From: Streptomyces sp. cf386
GTDB lineage: Bacteria; Actinomycetota; Actinomycetes; Streptomycetales; Streptomycetaceae
NCBI RefSeq assembly: GCF_900103585.1
Contig: NZ_FNHV01000015.1
Span: 1-64,000 of the forward strand
Reading direction: 5' to 3'
DNA length: 64,000 nucleotides
Position numbers and translations under genes: made by a program. Below, in pieces: positions 34,177 to 42,889 of the stretch. The notes beneath the pieces are model-generated. The model made no database searches and was not told the DNA's origin. It was given only the letters and a program-made list of their open reading frames with translations. How positions within the stretch are numbered: the first letter of the stretch is position 1; every line of letters begins with the position of its first letter.

Positions 34177-34952
34177 GCTGGACGATCGAGCGGCGCGGCC
34201 GTGTCGCCGTCGTCACCATGACGACCAACCCGGTGAACGCGCAGAACCGCGCCTTCTTCGCCGACCTGCACGACGCCTTCGACCGGCTCGAACGCGACCA
34301 CGCCGACTCCCCCGTCGTCCTGACCGGTACCGGCACCCGCTTTTCCGCCGGTCTCGACCTCGGCGAGAACTTCCCCCTGCTCGCGAGCGGTCCGGCGGCC
34401 GTCGCGTCCTGGTTCCAGGACTACCGGGCCACGAACATGCGGCTGTTCACCTACCCGCGCCCCATGGTCGCCGCGGTCAATGGGCACGCCTTCGCCGGCG
34501 GACTGATCACCGCCGCCGTGTGCGACTACCGGGTGGCGGTGGCGCAGGGGGCGCGGTTCGGGCTGAACGAAGTGCCCATCGGCATCCCCATGCCCGCCGT
34601 GTACGTCCGTATGCTCGCCCACGCCTGGGGCGAGCCGGTCGCCTCCCGGGCCTGCCTGCTCGGCGAGATCTTCACGCCCGAGCAGGCGCACGCTCTGGGC
34701 ATGGTGCACGAGCTGGCGTCGGCCGACGACCTCCTGGACCGGGCCGTCGCCGTCGCCGAGCGAACACCCGAGGACTGCATCGAGCAGTACGCGTTCACCA
34801 AGCGGGCCTGTCAGGCGGCCGCCCTGCGCGACATCGCCGAACTCGCCGACCCGCTGGACGAGGAGTTGCCCGGCGGCATGACGAGCGACCGGGCCCGGCA
34901 GGCGCACCGCCGCTACTGGCAGCAGCTCAAGGGGCGCCCCGCCGAGTGGTGA
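34173..34952 (+). CDS. Enoyl-CoA hydratase/isomerase family protein
   Basis: A 259-residue crotonase-fold protein: RFSAGLDLGENF (first oxyanion region), PMVAAVNGHAFAGGLITAAVCDYRVA (second) and GIPMPAVYVRM. It hydrates or isomerises an acyl-CoA. GGAGGAGC precedes the ATG. With the hydroxy-acid dehydrogenase it makes a plausible two-step branched-chain or short-chain acid module. The specific substrate cannot be read. Confidence 0.85.
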   Translation: MSWTIERRGRVAVVTMTTNPVNAQNRAFFADLHDAFDRLERDHADSPVVLTGTGTRFSAGLDLGENFPLLASGPAAVASWFQDYRATNMRLFTYPRPMVAAVNGHAFAGGLITAAVCDYRVAVAQGARFGLNEVPIGIPMPAVYVRMLAHAWGEPVASRACLLGEIFTPEQAHALGMVHELASADDLLDRAVAVAERTPEDCIEQYAFTKRACQAAALRDIAELADPLDEELPGGMTSDRARQAHRRYWQQLKGRPAEW

Positions 34953-35017
34953 TGCCCCACCGCGCCCCTCCGGACCGGCAGAGACGCGGTGCGCGTCGTG
35001 CCGCAGCGGGATACCGC

Positions 35018-35452
35018 CTACGCCTTCTTCAGGGTGATGTCCTCCTTCAGCGCCGCGTGGAAGCGGGGCAGGGGCAGGATGCCCACGGGGTGGAGTTCCA
35101 CGATGGTGGCCTCGACGTCCGCCTTGCCGTGCTTGAGAGTGGTCGGGGACGGCTTGCTCTTGTTGGCCCAGCGGTGCAGCTTGCCGTCGCACACGGCGGA
35201 GGTGCCACCGATGGCGTACCGGACGGTCTCGGACTTCTGGCCGACGGAGGAGCTCACGAACACCGGTCCCACGCTGTCGACGCAGCGGTAGGTGCCGGAC
35301 AGGGTGACGGTGCCGTCCGCGGACATGAGGCCCTTGGAGTCGACGGTCACGGTCTCCTCGGGGTCGGCGAGCGCCGAGGAGTCCGCGGGGGCGGCGACCA
35401 GCAGGAGCAGGGCGGCGCAGGCGGCGGTGGCGAGCGCGGGGCGCAGGGGCAT
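35018..35452 (-). CDS. Small secreted protein, possibly DUF6299 type
   Basis: A 144-residue protein. The signal peptide is MPLRPALATAACAALLLLVAAPADSSALA, with a likely signal-peptidase I site around residue 29. The mature part holds two cysteines (YRCVD, AVCDG) spaced to form a disulfide. It is beta-rich (TVTLSGTYRCVD, SSVGQKSETVRYAIGG, KADVEATIVEL). It resembles the Streptomyces family I recall as DUF6299; that name is from memory. It is transcribed alone. Function unknown. Confidence 0.75.
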   Translation of the reverse strand: MPLRPALATAACAALLLLVAAPADSSALADPEETVTVDSKGLMSADGTVTLSGTYRCVDSVGPVFVSSSVGQKSETVRYAIGGTSAVCDGKLHRWANKSKPSPTTLKHGKADVEATIVELHPVGILPLPRFHAALKEDITLKKA

Positions 35453-35615
35453 GGGATGACCTCCCGGATGGGCGGAGTGAGGGCTACCACTCGTACCCGG
35501 CAGGTGTGCCGACGGACGTGACCGTCACCCACTCGGTGGCGAGTCCGCCCCGACCTTCGTGGATCGGTCAGAGTGTTGTCCGCGTGTTGTCACGGTTCAC
35601 GACCGGCCGTTCCGA

Positions 35616-35660
35616 TGCCCCGCGGCGGAGCCGCATATCGACACTGCGCGGCGGGAGCAT
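35616..35660. repeat. Dispersed Streptomyces-type intergenic repeat (partial)
   Basis: CCCCGCGGCGGAGCCGCATA followed by TCGACACTGCGCGGCGG. It shares GCGGCGG-AGCCGCA-AT-C-ACAC with the element at 45161. Such sequences recur between genes in many Streptomyces genomes; I recognise the type but cannot count copies. Confidence 0.5.
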
Positions 35661-35715
35661 GGTCTACCCATATGGACGACCCACACGGCTCGTCCGCCCA
35701 ATGTGGAGGTGCGCC

Positions 35716-35910
35716 ATGTGTTCCCACCAGTCCTCGTGCCCGTCCTCCGAACACCCCAGCGCACATGTGGTGGCCGCCCACCCCGAGCAGGGCTGGAGCC
35801 TCCTCTGCGACGGCGCGATCGTCTTCGACGACAGCGGCGAACTGCTCGCCGACGGCCGCGTCGTCGCACCGCACCGGGTGCCGACCGCGCGGCTCGCGAT
35901 GGCCGCGTGA
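35716..35910 (+). CDS. Small DUF5999-type protein
   Basis: A 64-residue protein, MCSHQSSCPSSEHPSAHVVA then HPEQGWSLLCDGAIVFDDSG, with two N-terminal cysteines (MCSHQSSC) and one in LLCDG that could bind a metal or form disulfides. GGAGGT lies five bases before the ATG. This compact family is common in Streptomyces; the name DUF5999 is from memory. Function unknown. It lies between a secreted protein and the RidA gene and belongs to neither. Confidence 0.8.
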   Translation: MCSHQSSCPSSEHPSAHVVAAHPEQGWSLLCDGAIVFDDSGELLADGRVVAPHRVPTARLAMAA

Positions 35911-35917
35911 GCGCGGC

Positions 35918-36316
35918 TTACGGCAGCACCGCGAACCCGTCGAGTTCCACCATCGCCCGTTCGTCCCAGAGGCGTACGACCTCGACGACCGCCATCGCCG
36001 GATAGTTCCGGCCCGCCGACTGCCGCCAGATACGGCCGAGTTCGGCCGCCTGAGCACGGTACGCGGCGACGTCGGTGGCGTAGACGGTGACCCGGGCGAG
36101 GTCCGCGGGGGTGCCGCCGGCGGCGGTGAGTGCGGCCAGCAGATTGGTCAGGGCCCGCTCGAACTGCTCGGGCAGGGAGTCGCCCGTCACCTTGCCGTCC
36201 GCGTCCAGGGCGGTCTGCCCGGCCAGGAATACGACACGTGAGCCGGTGGCGACGACCGCATGGGAAAAGCCGGTGGGCGGGGAGAGATCGGGCGGGTTGA
36301 CACGCTCGGTGCTCAC
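35918..36316 (-). CDS. RidA/YjgF-family enamine/imine deaminase
   Basis: A 132-residue protein with a GTG start. It carries the fold of RidA (VVFLAGQTALDADGKVTGDSL, FERALTNLLAALTAAGG, LARVTVYATDV, RNYPAMAVVEVVRLWDERAMVELDGFAV). The family hydrolyses reactive enamines or imines to keto compounds and ammonia. It overlaps the acyl-CoA dehydrogenase stop by 4 bases (GTGA) and so is coupled to it. In a 2-aminobenzoyl-CoA pathway a RidA would fit the removal of the ring amino group from the reduced intermediate; this is inferred. Confidence 0.88.
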   Translation of the reverse strand: MSTERVNPPDLSPPTGFSHAVVATGSRVVFLAGQTALDADGKVTGDSLPEQFERALTNLLAALTAAGGTPADLARVTVYATDVAAYRAQAAELGRIWRQSAGRNYPAMAVVEVVRLWDERAMVELDGFAVLP

Positions 36317-37482
36317 TGGGCGGCCTCCATGGTCGCGTACAACTCCTTGGCGATGATGCCGCGTTGGACCTCGCTGGCACCCTCGTAGATACGCGGGGCG
36401 CGCACCTCGCGGTAGAGGTGTTCGAGCAGGTGACCACGGCGCAGGGCACGCGCACCGTGCAACTGGACCGCCGTGTCGACGACATACTGCGCGGTCTCGG
36501 TGGCGAGCAGTTTCGCCATCGCGGCGCGCTTCGGGACATCTCCGGCCCCTTCGTCGTGCGCCGTCGCCGCCGCGTACACCATGAGGCGGGCCGCCTCCGT
36601 GCGCAGGGCCATCTCGGCGACCTGGTGAGCCACGGTCTGAAGGTCCTTCAACTTGCCGTCGAAGGCGTCCCGTTCGGCCGTGTGGGCGAGGGTCGCATCG
36701 AGGGCCGCCTGGGCCATGCCCACGGCGAAGGCGCCGACGCTGGGCCGGAAGAGGTTGAGGGTGCCCATCGCGACCCGGAAGCCTCGGTCGGCCTCGCCGA
36801 GCATGTCGGCGGCGGTGACGGGGACGGCGTCGAAGGCGAGGGCGCCGATGGGGTGCGGAGACAGCATGTCGAGGCCCGTTCCGGTAAGGCCGGGACGGTC
36901 GGCCGGGACCAGGAAGGCGGTGACGCCTCGGGCGCCGGCGCCGGGGGTGGTGCGGGCGAACACGGTGTAGAAGTCGGCCTCGGGGGCGTTGGAGATCCAG
37001 CACTTCTCGCCGGTGAGCCGCCAGCGGGCGGGGCCGTCGGGCTCGGCGACCGGCACCTGCCCCGCCCCCGCGGTGTCCCGTTCCGCCTTCAGCTCCAGCG
37101 CCGCCGCGTCCGACCCCGCCCCCGGCTCGCTCAGGGCGAACGCCGCCACCGCGCTACCCTCGGCCACCCGGGGCAGCCAGCGTTCCCGCTGGGCCGGGGT
37201 GCCGTATGCGTGGACCGGATGGGCGCCCAGACCCTGAAGGGCGAGCGCGGTCTCCGCCTCGGTGCAGGCGTACGCGAGGGACTCCCGCATCAGGCACAGG
37301 TCGACCGCCCCTGAGGTGAACAGCCGCCCCAGCAGCCCCAGTTGACCGAGCTCGGCGACGAGCGGACGGTTGACGTGCCCTGGCTCGCCCTTCTCCGCGA
37401 GGGGGCGGAGCCGTTCGGCTGCCAGGGCGCGCAGCTCGGCACACCAGGCGGTTTGCGTCGGATCGAGTGAGAATGCGGGCAT
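36313..37482 (-). CDS. Acyl-CoA dehydrogenase
   Basis: A 389-residue protein with all ACAD parts: AAFALSEPGAGSDAAAL (flavin/substrate), GEKCWISNAPEADFYTVFA, FGKLKDLQ-type DAFDGKLKDLQTVAHQVAEM and the closing LYREVRAPRIYEGASEVQRGIIAKEL with the catalytic Glu region. It oxidises an acyl-CoA using FAD and electron-transfer flavoprotein. It is divergent from the CoA ligase and first in a unit with RidA. The shared operator at 37561-37599 is 79 bases before its start. Confidence 0.9.
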   Translation of the reverse strand: MPAFSLDPTQTAWCAELRALAAERLRPLAEKGEPGHVNRPLVAELGQLGLLGRLFTSGAVDLCLMRESLAYACTEAETALALQGLGAHPVHAYGTPAQRERWLPRVAEGSAVAAFALSEPGAGSDAAALELKAERDTAGAGQVPVAEPDGPARWRLTGEKCWISNAPEADFYTVFARTTPGAGARGVTAFLVPADRPGLTGTGLDMLSPHPIGALAFDAVPVTAADMLGEADRGFRVAMGTLNLFRPSVGAFAVGMAQAALDATLAHTAERDAFDGKLKDLQTVAHQVAEMALRTEAARLMVYAAATAHDEGAGDVPKRAAMAKLLATETAQYVVDTAVQLHGARALRRGHLLEHLYREVRAPRIYEGASEVQRGIIAKELYATMEAAQ

Positions 37483-37560
37483 TGCCGACCTCCCTGCGGA
37501 GCCGTCCGCGACGGACGCTCTCGACGGACCTCTTCGACGGATTCTCACGGACCTGTAGAC

Positions 37561-37599
37561 GGTATCGCGCCCCATTGACTGCCGTCACCAACACGATAC
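37561..37599. promoter_or_regulatory. PaaX-type composite operator, copy 1
   Basis: GTATCGCG (37562-37569) and its near complement CACGATAC (37592-37599) flank TTGACTGCCGTCAC (37575-37588). The TCGYG ends resemble the published PaaX site as I recall it. It lies between the divergent dehydrogenase and ligase genes. The same parts at the same distances are found at 46171-46209. Confidence 0.6.
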
Positions 37600-37651
37600 G
37601 CTCCCTGTGCGAGCCCACCACGACGCCCACAAGGCAAGGGGGCGAACCGCC

Positions 37652-39265
37652 ATGGCCGGTCTGCACCGCTCCGCCCACGTCGACACCTTCGCCCGCGAGC
37701 ACCTGCCACCGCCCGACCAGTGGCCCGAGCTCCGCTTCGACCTTCCGGGGCTGCGTTACCCCGAACGGCTCAACGCCGCCGCCGAACTACTCGACGGCCC
37801 CGACGACGAGCGGCCCGTGTTCCACACCCCGTCCGGCCCCCCATGGACGTACGGCACACTGCGCGCCCGCGTCGACCGGCTCGCACATGTGCTTACCGAC
37901 CACCTGGGCGTCGTCCCGGGCAACCGGGTGCTGCTGCGCGGCCCGACCACGCCCTGGCTGGCCGCCTGCTGGCTGGCGGTGCTGAAGGCGGGTGCGGTCG
38001 CCGTCACCGTGCTGGCCCAGCAGCGGCCGCACGAGCTGCGGACCATGTGCGAGATCGCCCAGGTGCGGCACGCGCTGTGCGACATACGCGCCGTCGACGA
38101 CCTCGCCAAGGCCGAGATACCCGACCTGCGCATCACGACGTACGGCGGCGACGCCCCCGACGACCTGCTGCGCCGCCCGGCGCCCGACACGCCCTACCCC
38201 GCCGCCGACACCGCGGCCGACGACGTCGCGCTCATCGCCTTCACCTCGGGCACCACCGGACGGCCCAAGGGCTGTATGCACTTCCATCGGGATGTGCTCG
38301 CGATAGCCGACTCCTTCTCGGAACATGTGTTGCGCCCCCATGTGGGCGATGTCTTCGCCGGCAGTCCCCCGCTCGGCTTCACCTTCGGCCTCGGCGGGCT
38401 CGTCATCTTCCCGATGCGGGCCGGCGCCAGCGCCCTGCTCCTCGAACAGGCCGGTCCCAAACAGCTGTTGCCCGCGATCGCCGAGCACCGGGTGTCCGTG
38501 CTGTTCACCGCCCCGACGGCGTACCGCGTCATGCTCGACGAACTCGACTCGCACGACGTCTCCTCACTGCGCCGCTGTGTGTCCGCGGGCGAGAACCTGC
38601 CCGCCGCCACCTGGCAGGCCTGGCACGAGCGGACCGGGCTGCGCATCATCAACGGCATCGGCGCCACCGAACTGCTGCACATCTTCATCTCGGCGGCCGA
38701 CGAGCACATCAGGCCCGGGACGACGGGAATGCCGGTACCGGGGTGGCACGCGCGCGTGGTCGACGACGAGGGCCGGGACCTGCCCGACGGGGAGCCCGGG
38801 CTGCTCGCCGTGCGCGGGCCCGTCGGCTGCCGCTATCTCACCGATCCACGGCAGCGCGAGTACGTACGCCACGGCTGGAACATCACCGGCGACACCTACG
38901 TCCGGGAGAGTGACGGCTACTTCCGCTATGTCGCCCGCGCGGACGACATGATCATCTCCGCCGGTTACAACATCGCGGGCCCCGAGGTCGAGGAGGCGCT
39001 GCTGCGCCACCCGGACGTGCTGGAGACGGCGGTGGTGGGGCGGCCCGACGAGGCGCGTGGCCAGGTCGTGGTGGCATACGCGGTGCTCAGGGAGGGTGCG
39101 CGACGGGACGTGGAGGCGCTGCGCACGTTCGTCAAGGCCGAGCTGGCGCCGTACAAGTGCCCGCGTGAGATCGTCTTCCTGGACGCCCTCCCGCGCACCG
39201 CGACCGGCAAGCTGCAGCGGTTCCGACTGCGCGACGACCGTCAGCCGCTGGGCGACCAGCAGTGA
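37652..39265 (+). CDS. Benzoate/2-aminobenzoate-type CoA ligase
   Basis: A 537-residue adenylate-forming enzyme: FTSGTTGRPKGCMHFHRDVL near residue 198, FTFGLGGLVIFPMRAGA, GATELLHIFISA, HARVVDDEGRDLPDGE, and the late GDTYVRESDGYFRYVARADDMI with the C-terminal lysine in ATGKLQRF. The sequence style is that of the benzoate-CoA ligase family. It activates an aromatic acid to its CoA ester at the cost of ATP. The fused hydroxylase/reductase and RidA nearby favour 2-aminobenzoate, though salicylate is a fair alternative. It is followed 15 bases later by the PaaX regulator. Confidence 0.88.
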   Translation: MAGLHRSAHVDTFAREHLPPPDQWPELRFDLPGLRYPERLNAAAELLDGPDDERPVFHTPSGPPWTYGTLRARVDRLAHVLTDHLGVVPGNRVLLRGPTTPWLAACWLAVLKAGAVAVTVLAQQRPHELRTMCEIAQVRHALCDIRAVDDLAKAEIPDLRITTYGGDAPDDLLRRPAPDTPYPAADTAADDVALIAFTSGTTGRPKGCMHFHRDVLAIADSFSEHVLRPHVGDVFAGSPPLGFTFGLGGLVIFPMRAGASALLLEQAGPKQLLPAIAEHRVSVLFTAPTAYRVMLDELDSHDVSSLRRCVSAGENLPAATWQAWHERTGLRIINGIGATELLHIFISAADEHIRPGTTGMPVPGWHARVVDDEGRDLPDGEPGLLAVRGPVGCRYLTDPRQREYVRHGWNITGDTYVRESDGYFRYVARADDMIISAGYNIAGPEVEEALLRHPDVLETAVVGRPDEARGQVVVAYAVLREGARRDVEALRTFVKAELAPYKCPREIVFLDALPRTATGKLQRFRLRDDRQPLGDQQ

Positions 39266-39280
39266 TCCGTAAGAACTAAG

Positions 39281-40093
39281 ATGATCAACGTGTCCGACCA
39301 GCATGCACCACGGTCTCTCATCGTCACGCTCTACGGCGCCTACGGCCGCCATATGCCCGGCCCCGTGCCGGTCGCCGAGCTGATCAGACTGCTGGCCGCG
39401 GTCGGCGTGGACGCCCCTTCCGTACGCTCGTCGGTGTCACGGCTGAAGCGACGCGGGCTGCTGCTCCCGGCGCGTACGGCGCAGGGCGCGGCCGGATACG
39501 AACTGTCGCCGGAAGCCCGGCAGCTGCTCGACGACGGCGACCGGCGCATCTACACCGTCACGCCGCCCGAGGACAAGGGCTGGGTGCTCGCGGTGTTCTC
39601 GGTGCCGGAGTCGGAGCGGCAGAAGCGGCATGTGCTGCGCTCCCGGCTGGCCGGGCTCGGCTTCGGGACTGCGGCTCCGGGGGTGTGGATCGCTCCCGCG
39701 CGGCTCTACGCGGAGGCCCGGCACACCCTTCAGCGGCTGCGCCTGGAGGAGTACGTCGACTTCTTCCGCGGTGAGCACCTCGGCTTCACGCCGACCGTCG
39801 AGGCCGTCGCCCGCTGGTGGGACCTGGCCGCGATCGCCAAGGAACACGACGCGTTCCTCGACCGCCACGCGCGCGTACTGCACGACTGGGAGCGGCGGCC
39901 GGACACCCCGCCCGAGGAGGCCTACCGCGACTACCTGCTCGCCCTGGACTCCTGGCGCCACCTCCCCTACACCGACCCCGGCCTGCCCGCCCGGCTGCTG
40001 CCCGAGGACTGGCCGGGCGCACGTTCGGCCGCCGTCTTCCGGGGACTGCACGAACGTCTGCGGGACGCGGGGGCCGTGTACGCCGGTCTATGA
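39281..40093 (+). CDS. paaX: PaaX-family transcriptional repressor
   Basis: A 270-residue PaaX-like protein: SLIVTLYGAYGRHMPGPVPVAELIRLL, VGVDAPSVRSSVSRLKRRGLLLP (winged helix) and the long C-terminal domain (VLAVFSVPESERQKRHVLRSRLAGLGFGTAAPGVWIAP). PaaX senses an aryl-CoA and represses aromatic catabolic operons. Here no phenylacetate genes are present, so the effector is probably the CoA ester formed by the upstream ligase. It likely binds the two composite operators at 37561 and 46171. An earlier or later start is unlikely. Confidence 0.87.
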   Translation: MINVSDQHAPRSLIVTLYGAYGRHMPGPVPVAELIRLLAAVGVDAPSVRSSVSRLKRRGLLLPARTAQGAAGYELSPEARQLLDDGDRRIYTVTPPEDKGWVLAVFSVPESERQKRHVLRSRLAGLGFGTAAPGVWIAPARLYAEARHTLQRLRLEEYVDFFRGEHLGFTPTVEAVARWWDLAAIAKEHDAFLDRHARVLHDWERRPDTPPEEAYRDYLLALDSWRHLPYTDPGLPARLLPEDWPGARSAAVFRGLHERLRDAGAVYAGL

Positions 40094-40119
40094 CCTCAGG
40101 CACACCATGCACCACTAAC

Positions 40120-40135
40120 GGAACCCTCAGGTTCC
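40120..40135 (+). terminator. Short hairpin after paaX
   Basis: GGAACC-CTCA-GGTTCC, a perfect six-base stem 27 bases after the paaX stop. No T-run. It may end the ligase-paaX transcript. Confidence 0.4.
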
Positions 40136-40153
40136 TCTGCGCCTCTTCTCAAG

Positions 40154-40194
40154 TTTCTTACCTAGCGTCCATCGGGTCGCCGCCAGGTAAGAAA
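40154..40194. promoter_or_regulatory. Widely spaced 10-base inverted repeat before cysC
   Basis: TTTCTTACCT (40154-40163) and AGGTAAGAAA (40185-40194) are perfectly complementary with 21 bases between. It ends two bases before the GAGGA ribosome-binding site of cysC. It could be a regulator site with half-sites four helical turns apart or an mRNA stem that controls translation of cysC. Confidence 0.6.
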
Positions 40195-40209
40195 TGAGGA
40201 CTGTTGCGC

Positions 40210-40776
40210 ATGACCACCACGGCCCGAAAAGGAGGCCCCAGGGCTCAGGGAGCCACCGTCTGGCTCACCGGACTGCCGAGCGCGGGCAAGACGACCATCG
40301 CCCGCCTGCTCGGTGACCGGCTGACGGCGGAGGGACATCGCGTGGAGGTCCTCGACGGCGACGAGATACGCCGCTTCCTGTCGGCCGGTCTCGGCTTCTC
40401 ACGGGAGGACCGCAACACCAATGTGCAGCGCATCGGGCTGGTCTCCGAGGTGCTCGCGCGCAACGGCGTGCTGTCCGTCGTCCCCGTGATCGCGCCCTAC
40501 GCCGACAGCCGCGAAGCGGTGCGCAAACGGCACGAGGCGAGCGCCACGCCCTACGTCGAGGTGCATGTCGCCACACCGGTCGAGGTGTGCAGCGAGCGGG
40601 ACGTGAAGGGGCTGTACGCCCGGCAGGCGGCGGGGCGGCTCTCGGGGCTGACGGGCGTCGACGACCCGTACGAGCCGCCGACCGACCCGGCGCTGGTTCT
40701 CAGGACCCAGGACCAGACGCCGCGGGAGTCGGCGGACGCCGTGTACGCGGTGCTGGCGGAGCGGGGGTTGGTATGA
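40210..40776 (+). CDS. cysC: Adenylylsulfate kinase
   Basis: A 188-residue protein: P-loop GLPSAGKT at residues 21-28, VLDGDEIRRFLSAGLGFSREDRNTN, and RKRHEASATPYVEVHV. It phosphorylates APS to PAPS. GAGGA nine bases before ATG 40210 is preferred over the upstream TTG at 40204. It overlaps cysD by 4 bases (ATGA). It lies inside the aromatic-acid cluster and has a long inverted repeat in front of it. Confidence 0.92.
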   Translation: MTTTARKGGPRAQGATVWLTGLPSAGKTTIARLLGDRLTAEGHRVEVLDGDEIRRFLSAGLGFSREDRNTNVQRIGLVSEVLARNGVLSVVPVIAPYADSREAVRKRHEASATPYVEVHVATPVEVCSERDVKGLYARQAAGRLSGLTGVDDPYEPPTDPALVLRTQDQTPRESADAVYAVLAERGLV

Positions 40777-41675
40777 GCGACTTCGCCCTCTCGCACCTGG
40801 ACGCGCTGGAGTCCGAGGCGGTGCACATCTTCCGCGAGGTCGCGGGCGAGTTCGAGCGGCCGGTGATCCTGTTCTCCGGCGGCAAGGACTCCATCGTCAT
40901 GCTGCACCTGGCGCTCAAGGCGTTCGCCCCCGCGGCGATCCCCTTCTCACTGCTCCACGTCGACACCGGACACAACTTCCCCGAGGTCATCGACTACCGC
41001 GACCGCACGGTCGACAAACACGGCCTGCGCCTCCATGTCGCCTCCGTACAGGACTACATCGACCGGGGGGTGCTCAACGAACGCCCCGACGGCACCCGCA
41101 ACCCGCTGCAGACGGTGCCGCTGACCGAGAAGATCCAGAGCGAGCAGTTCGACGCCGTCTTCGGCGGCGGACGACGCGACGAGGAGAAGGCCCGGGCCAA
41201 GGAACGGGTGTTCAGCCTCCGGGACGAGTTCTCCCAGTGGGACCCGCGCCGACAGCGCCCCGAACTGTGGAACCTGTACAACGGCCGCCACGCACCCGGC
41301 GAACACGTCCGCGTCTTCCCGCTGTCCAACTGGACCGAACTCGACGTCTGGCAGTACATCGCCCACGAGGAGATCGAGCTGCCGGAGATCTACTACGCCC
41401 ATCAGCGCGAGGTGTTCCCGCGCGACGGCATGTGGCTGACGGCCGGTGAGTGGGGTGGACCCCGCGAGCACGAGGTCGTCGAGAAGCGGCAGGTCCGCTA
41501 TCGCACGGTCGGCGACATGTCCTGCACCGGCGCGGTGGACTCCGACGCCGACACCATCCAGAAGGTGATCGCCGAGATCGCCGCCTCCCGGCTGACCGAG
41601 CGCGGCGCCACCCGCGCCGACGACAAGCTCTCCGAGGCCGCCATGGAAGACCGTAAGCGCGAGGGGTACTTCTAG
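40773..41675 (+). CDS. cysD: Sulfate adenylyltransferase small subunit
   Basis: A 300-residue protein with the PP-loop FSGGKDS (residues 34-40), HVDTGHNFPEVIDYRD, VFGGGRRDEEKARAKERVFS, FPLSNWTELDVWQYI and RYRTVGDMSCTGAVDSDADT. With CysN it makes APS from sulfate and ATP. Start ATGA overlaps the end of cysC; cysN follows two bases after the stop. The three genes are one unit. Confidence 0.95.
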   Translation: MSDFALSHLDALESEAVHIFREVAGEFERPVILFSGGKDSIVMLHLALKAFAPAAIPFSLLHVDTGHNFPEVIDYRDRTVDKHGLRLHVASVQDYIDRGVLNERPDGTRNPLQTVPLTEKIQSEQFDAVFGGGRRDEEKARAKERVFSLRDEFSQWDPRRQRPELWNLYNGRHAPGEHVRVFPLSNWTELDVWQYIAHEEIELPEIYYAHQREVFPRDGMWLTAGEWGGPREHEVVEKRQVRYRTVGDMSCTGAVDSDADTIQKVIAEIAASRLTERGATRADDKLSEAAMEDRKREGYF

Positions 41676-41677
41676 AC

Positions 41678-42889
41678 ATGACCGGCACGACCATCGACAC
41701 GCTTCGGTTCGCCACCGCGGGCTCCGTCGACGACGGCAAGTCCACGCTCGTCGGGCGGCTGCTGCACGACTCCAAGTCGATCCTCGCCGACCAGCTGGAG
41801 GCGGTCGAGCACGCCTCCCGCAGCCGCGGCCAGGACGCCCCCGACCTCGCACTGCTCACGGACGGCCTGCGGGCCGAGCGCGAACAGGGCATCACGATCG
41901 ACGTGGCCTACCGCTACTTCGCCACGTCCCGCCGCCGGTTCATCCTCGCCGACACCCCCGGCCATGTGCAGTACACCCGCAACATGGTCACGGGCGCCTC
42001 GACGGCCGAGCTGGCGATCATCCTGGTCGACGCGCGCAACGGGGTCGTCGAGCAGACGCGCAGGCACACGGCCGTGGCGGCCCTGCTCCAGGTCCCGCAT
42101 GTCGTCCTGGCCGTCAACAAGATGGACCTGGTCGGCTACGAGCGGACGCGGTTCGCGGAGATCGTCGAGGACTTCGCCGCCGAATCGGGGCTCACCGGCT
42201 TCACCTCGGTCCCGGTCTCGGCGCTCGTCGGCGACAACGTGGTGGAGCGCTCAACGCACATGGACTGGTACGAGGGACCTGCGCTCCTGGAGTTCCTGGA
42301 GAACGTCCCCGTCGGCACCGAGGCCGCCGACGCGCCCGCCCGCTTCCCCGTGCAGTACGTCATCCGTCACGGCGAAGTCCGTTACTACGCGGGCCAGTTG
42401 GTGTCCGGCTCACTGCGGGTCGGCGACCGGGTCACGGTCCACCCGTCCGGCGAGACCTCCGAGATCACCGGCATCGACGTGCTCGGAGTCGCCCAGGAGG
42501 CCGCGCTCGCACCGCAGTCGATCAGCGTACGGCTCGCGGACCAGCGGGATGTGTCGCGCGGCGACATGATCACGGCGGGGGCGAAGGCGCCGACGCTCAC
42601 GCGGGACGTCACCGCGAACGTCTGCCACCTGGCCGACCGTCCGCTGCGGGTCGGCGACCGCGTCCTGCTCCGGCACACGACCAGGACCGTCAAGGCTATC
42701 GTCAAGGACCTCGCCGGAGCCGCCGAGTTGAGCGTGAACGACCTCGGCCGGATCTCCCTGCGCACCGCCGAGCCACTGGCCCTCGACGACTACGCGGCCT
42801 CCCGCCGCACCGGCGCGTTCATCCTGATCGACCCGGCGGACGGGGCGACGCTCACGGCGGGCATGGCCGAGGTCAACTCCCCAGCGTGA
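41678..42889 (+). CDS. cysN: Sulfate adenylyltransferase large subunit (GTPase)
   Basis: A 403-residue protein: ATAGSVDDGKSTLVGRLL (G1), DTPGHVQYTRNM (G3), NKMDLVGYE (G4), then elongation-factor-like domains 2 and 3 (GDRVTVHPSGETSEITGI, LSVNDLGRISLRT). It is shorter than the longest CysN proteins because no APS-kinase domain is fused; that activity is in the separate cysC. GTP hydrolysis drives APS formation. The 3' end overlaps the convergent oxygenase gene by 17 bases. No cysH or nirA-type gene is near. Confidence 0.94.
   Translation: MTGTTIDTLRFATAGSVDDGKSTLVGRLLHDSKSILADQLEAVEHASRSRGQDAPDLALLTDGLRAEREQGITIDVAYRYFATSRRRFILADTPGHVQYTRNMVTGASTAELAIILVDARNGVVEQTRRHTAVAALLQVPHVVLAVNKMDLVGYERTRFAEIVEDFAAESGLTGFTSVPVSALVGDNVVERSTHMDWYEGPALLEFLENVPVGTEAADAPARFPVQYVIRHGEVRYYAGQLVSGSLRVGDRVTVHPSGETSEITGIDVLGVAQEAALAPQSISVRLADQRDVSRGDMITAGAKAPTLTRDVTANVCHLADRPLRVGDRVLLRHTTRTVKAIVKDLAGAAELSVNDLGRISLRTAEPLALDDYAASRRTGAFILIDPADGATLTAGMAEVNSPA

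Noticed and set aside
39281..40093. Phenylacetate degradation cluster because of PaaX
   Set aside because: No paaABCDE, paaK or paaG-type genes with the right features were found; the neighbouring enzymes fit an aminobenzoate or salicylate CoA route.
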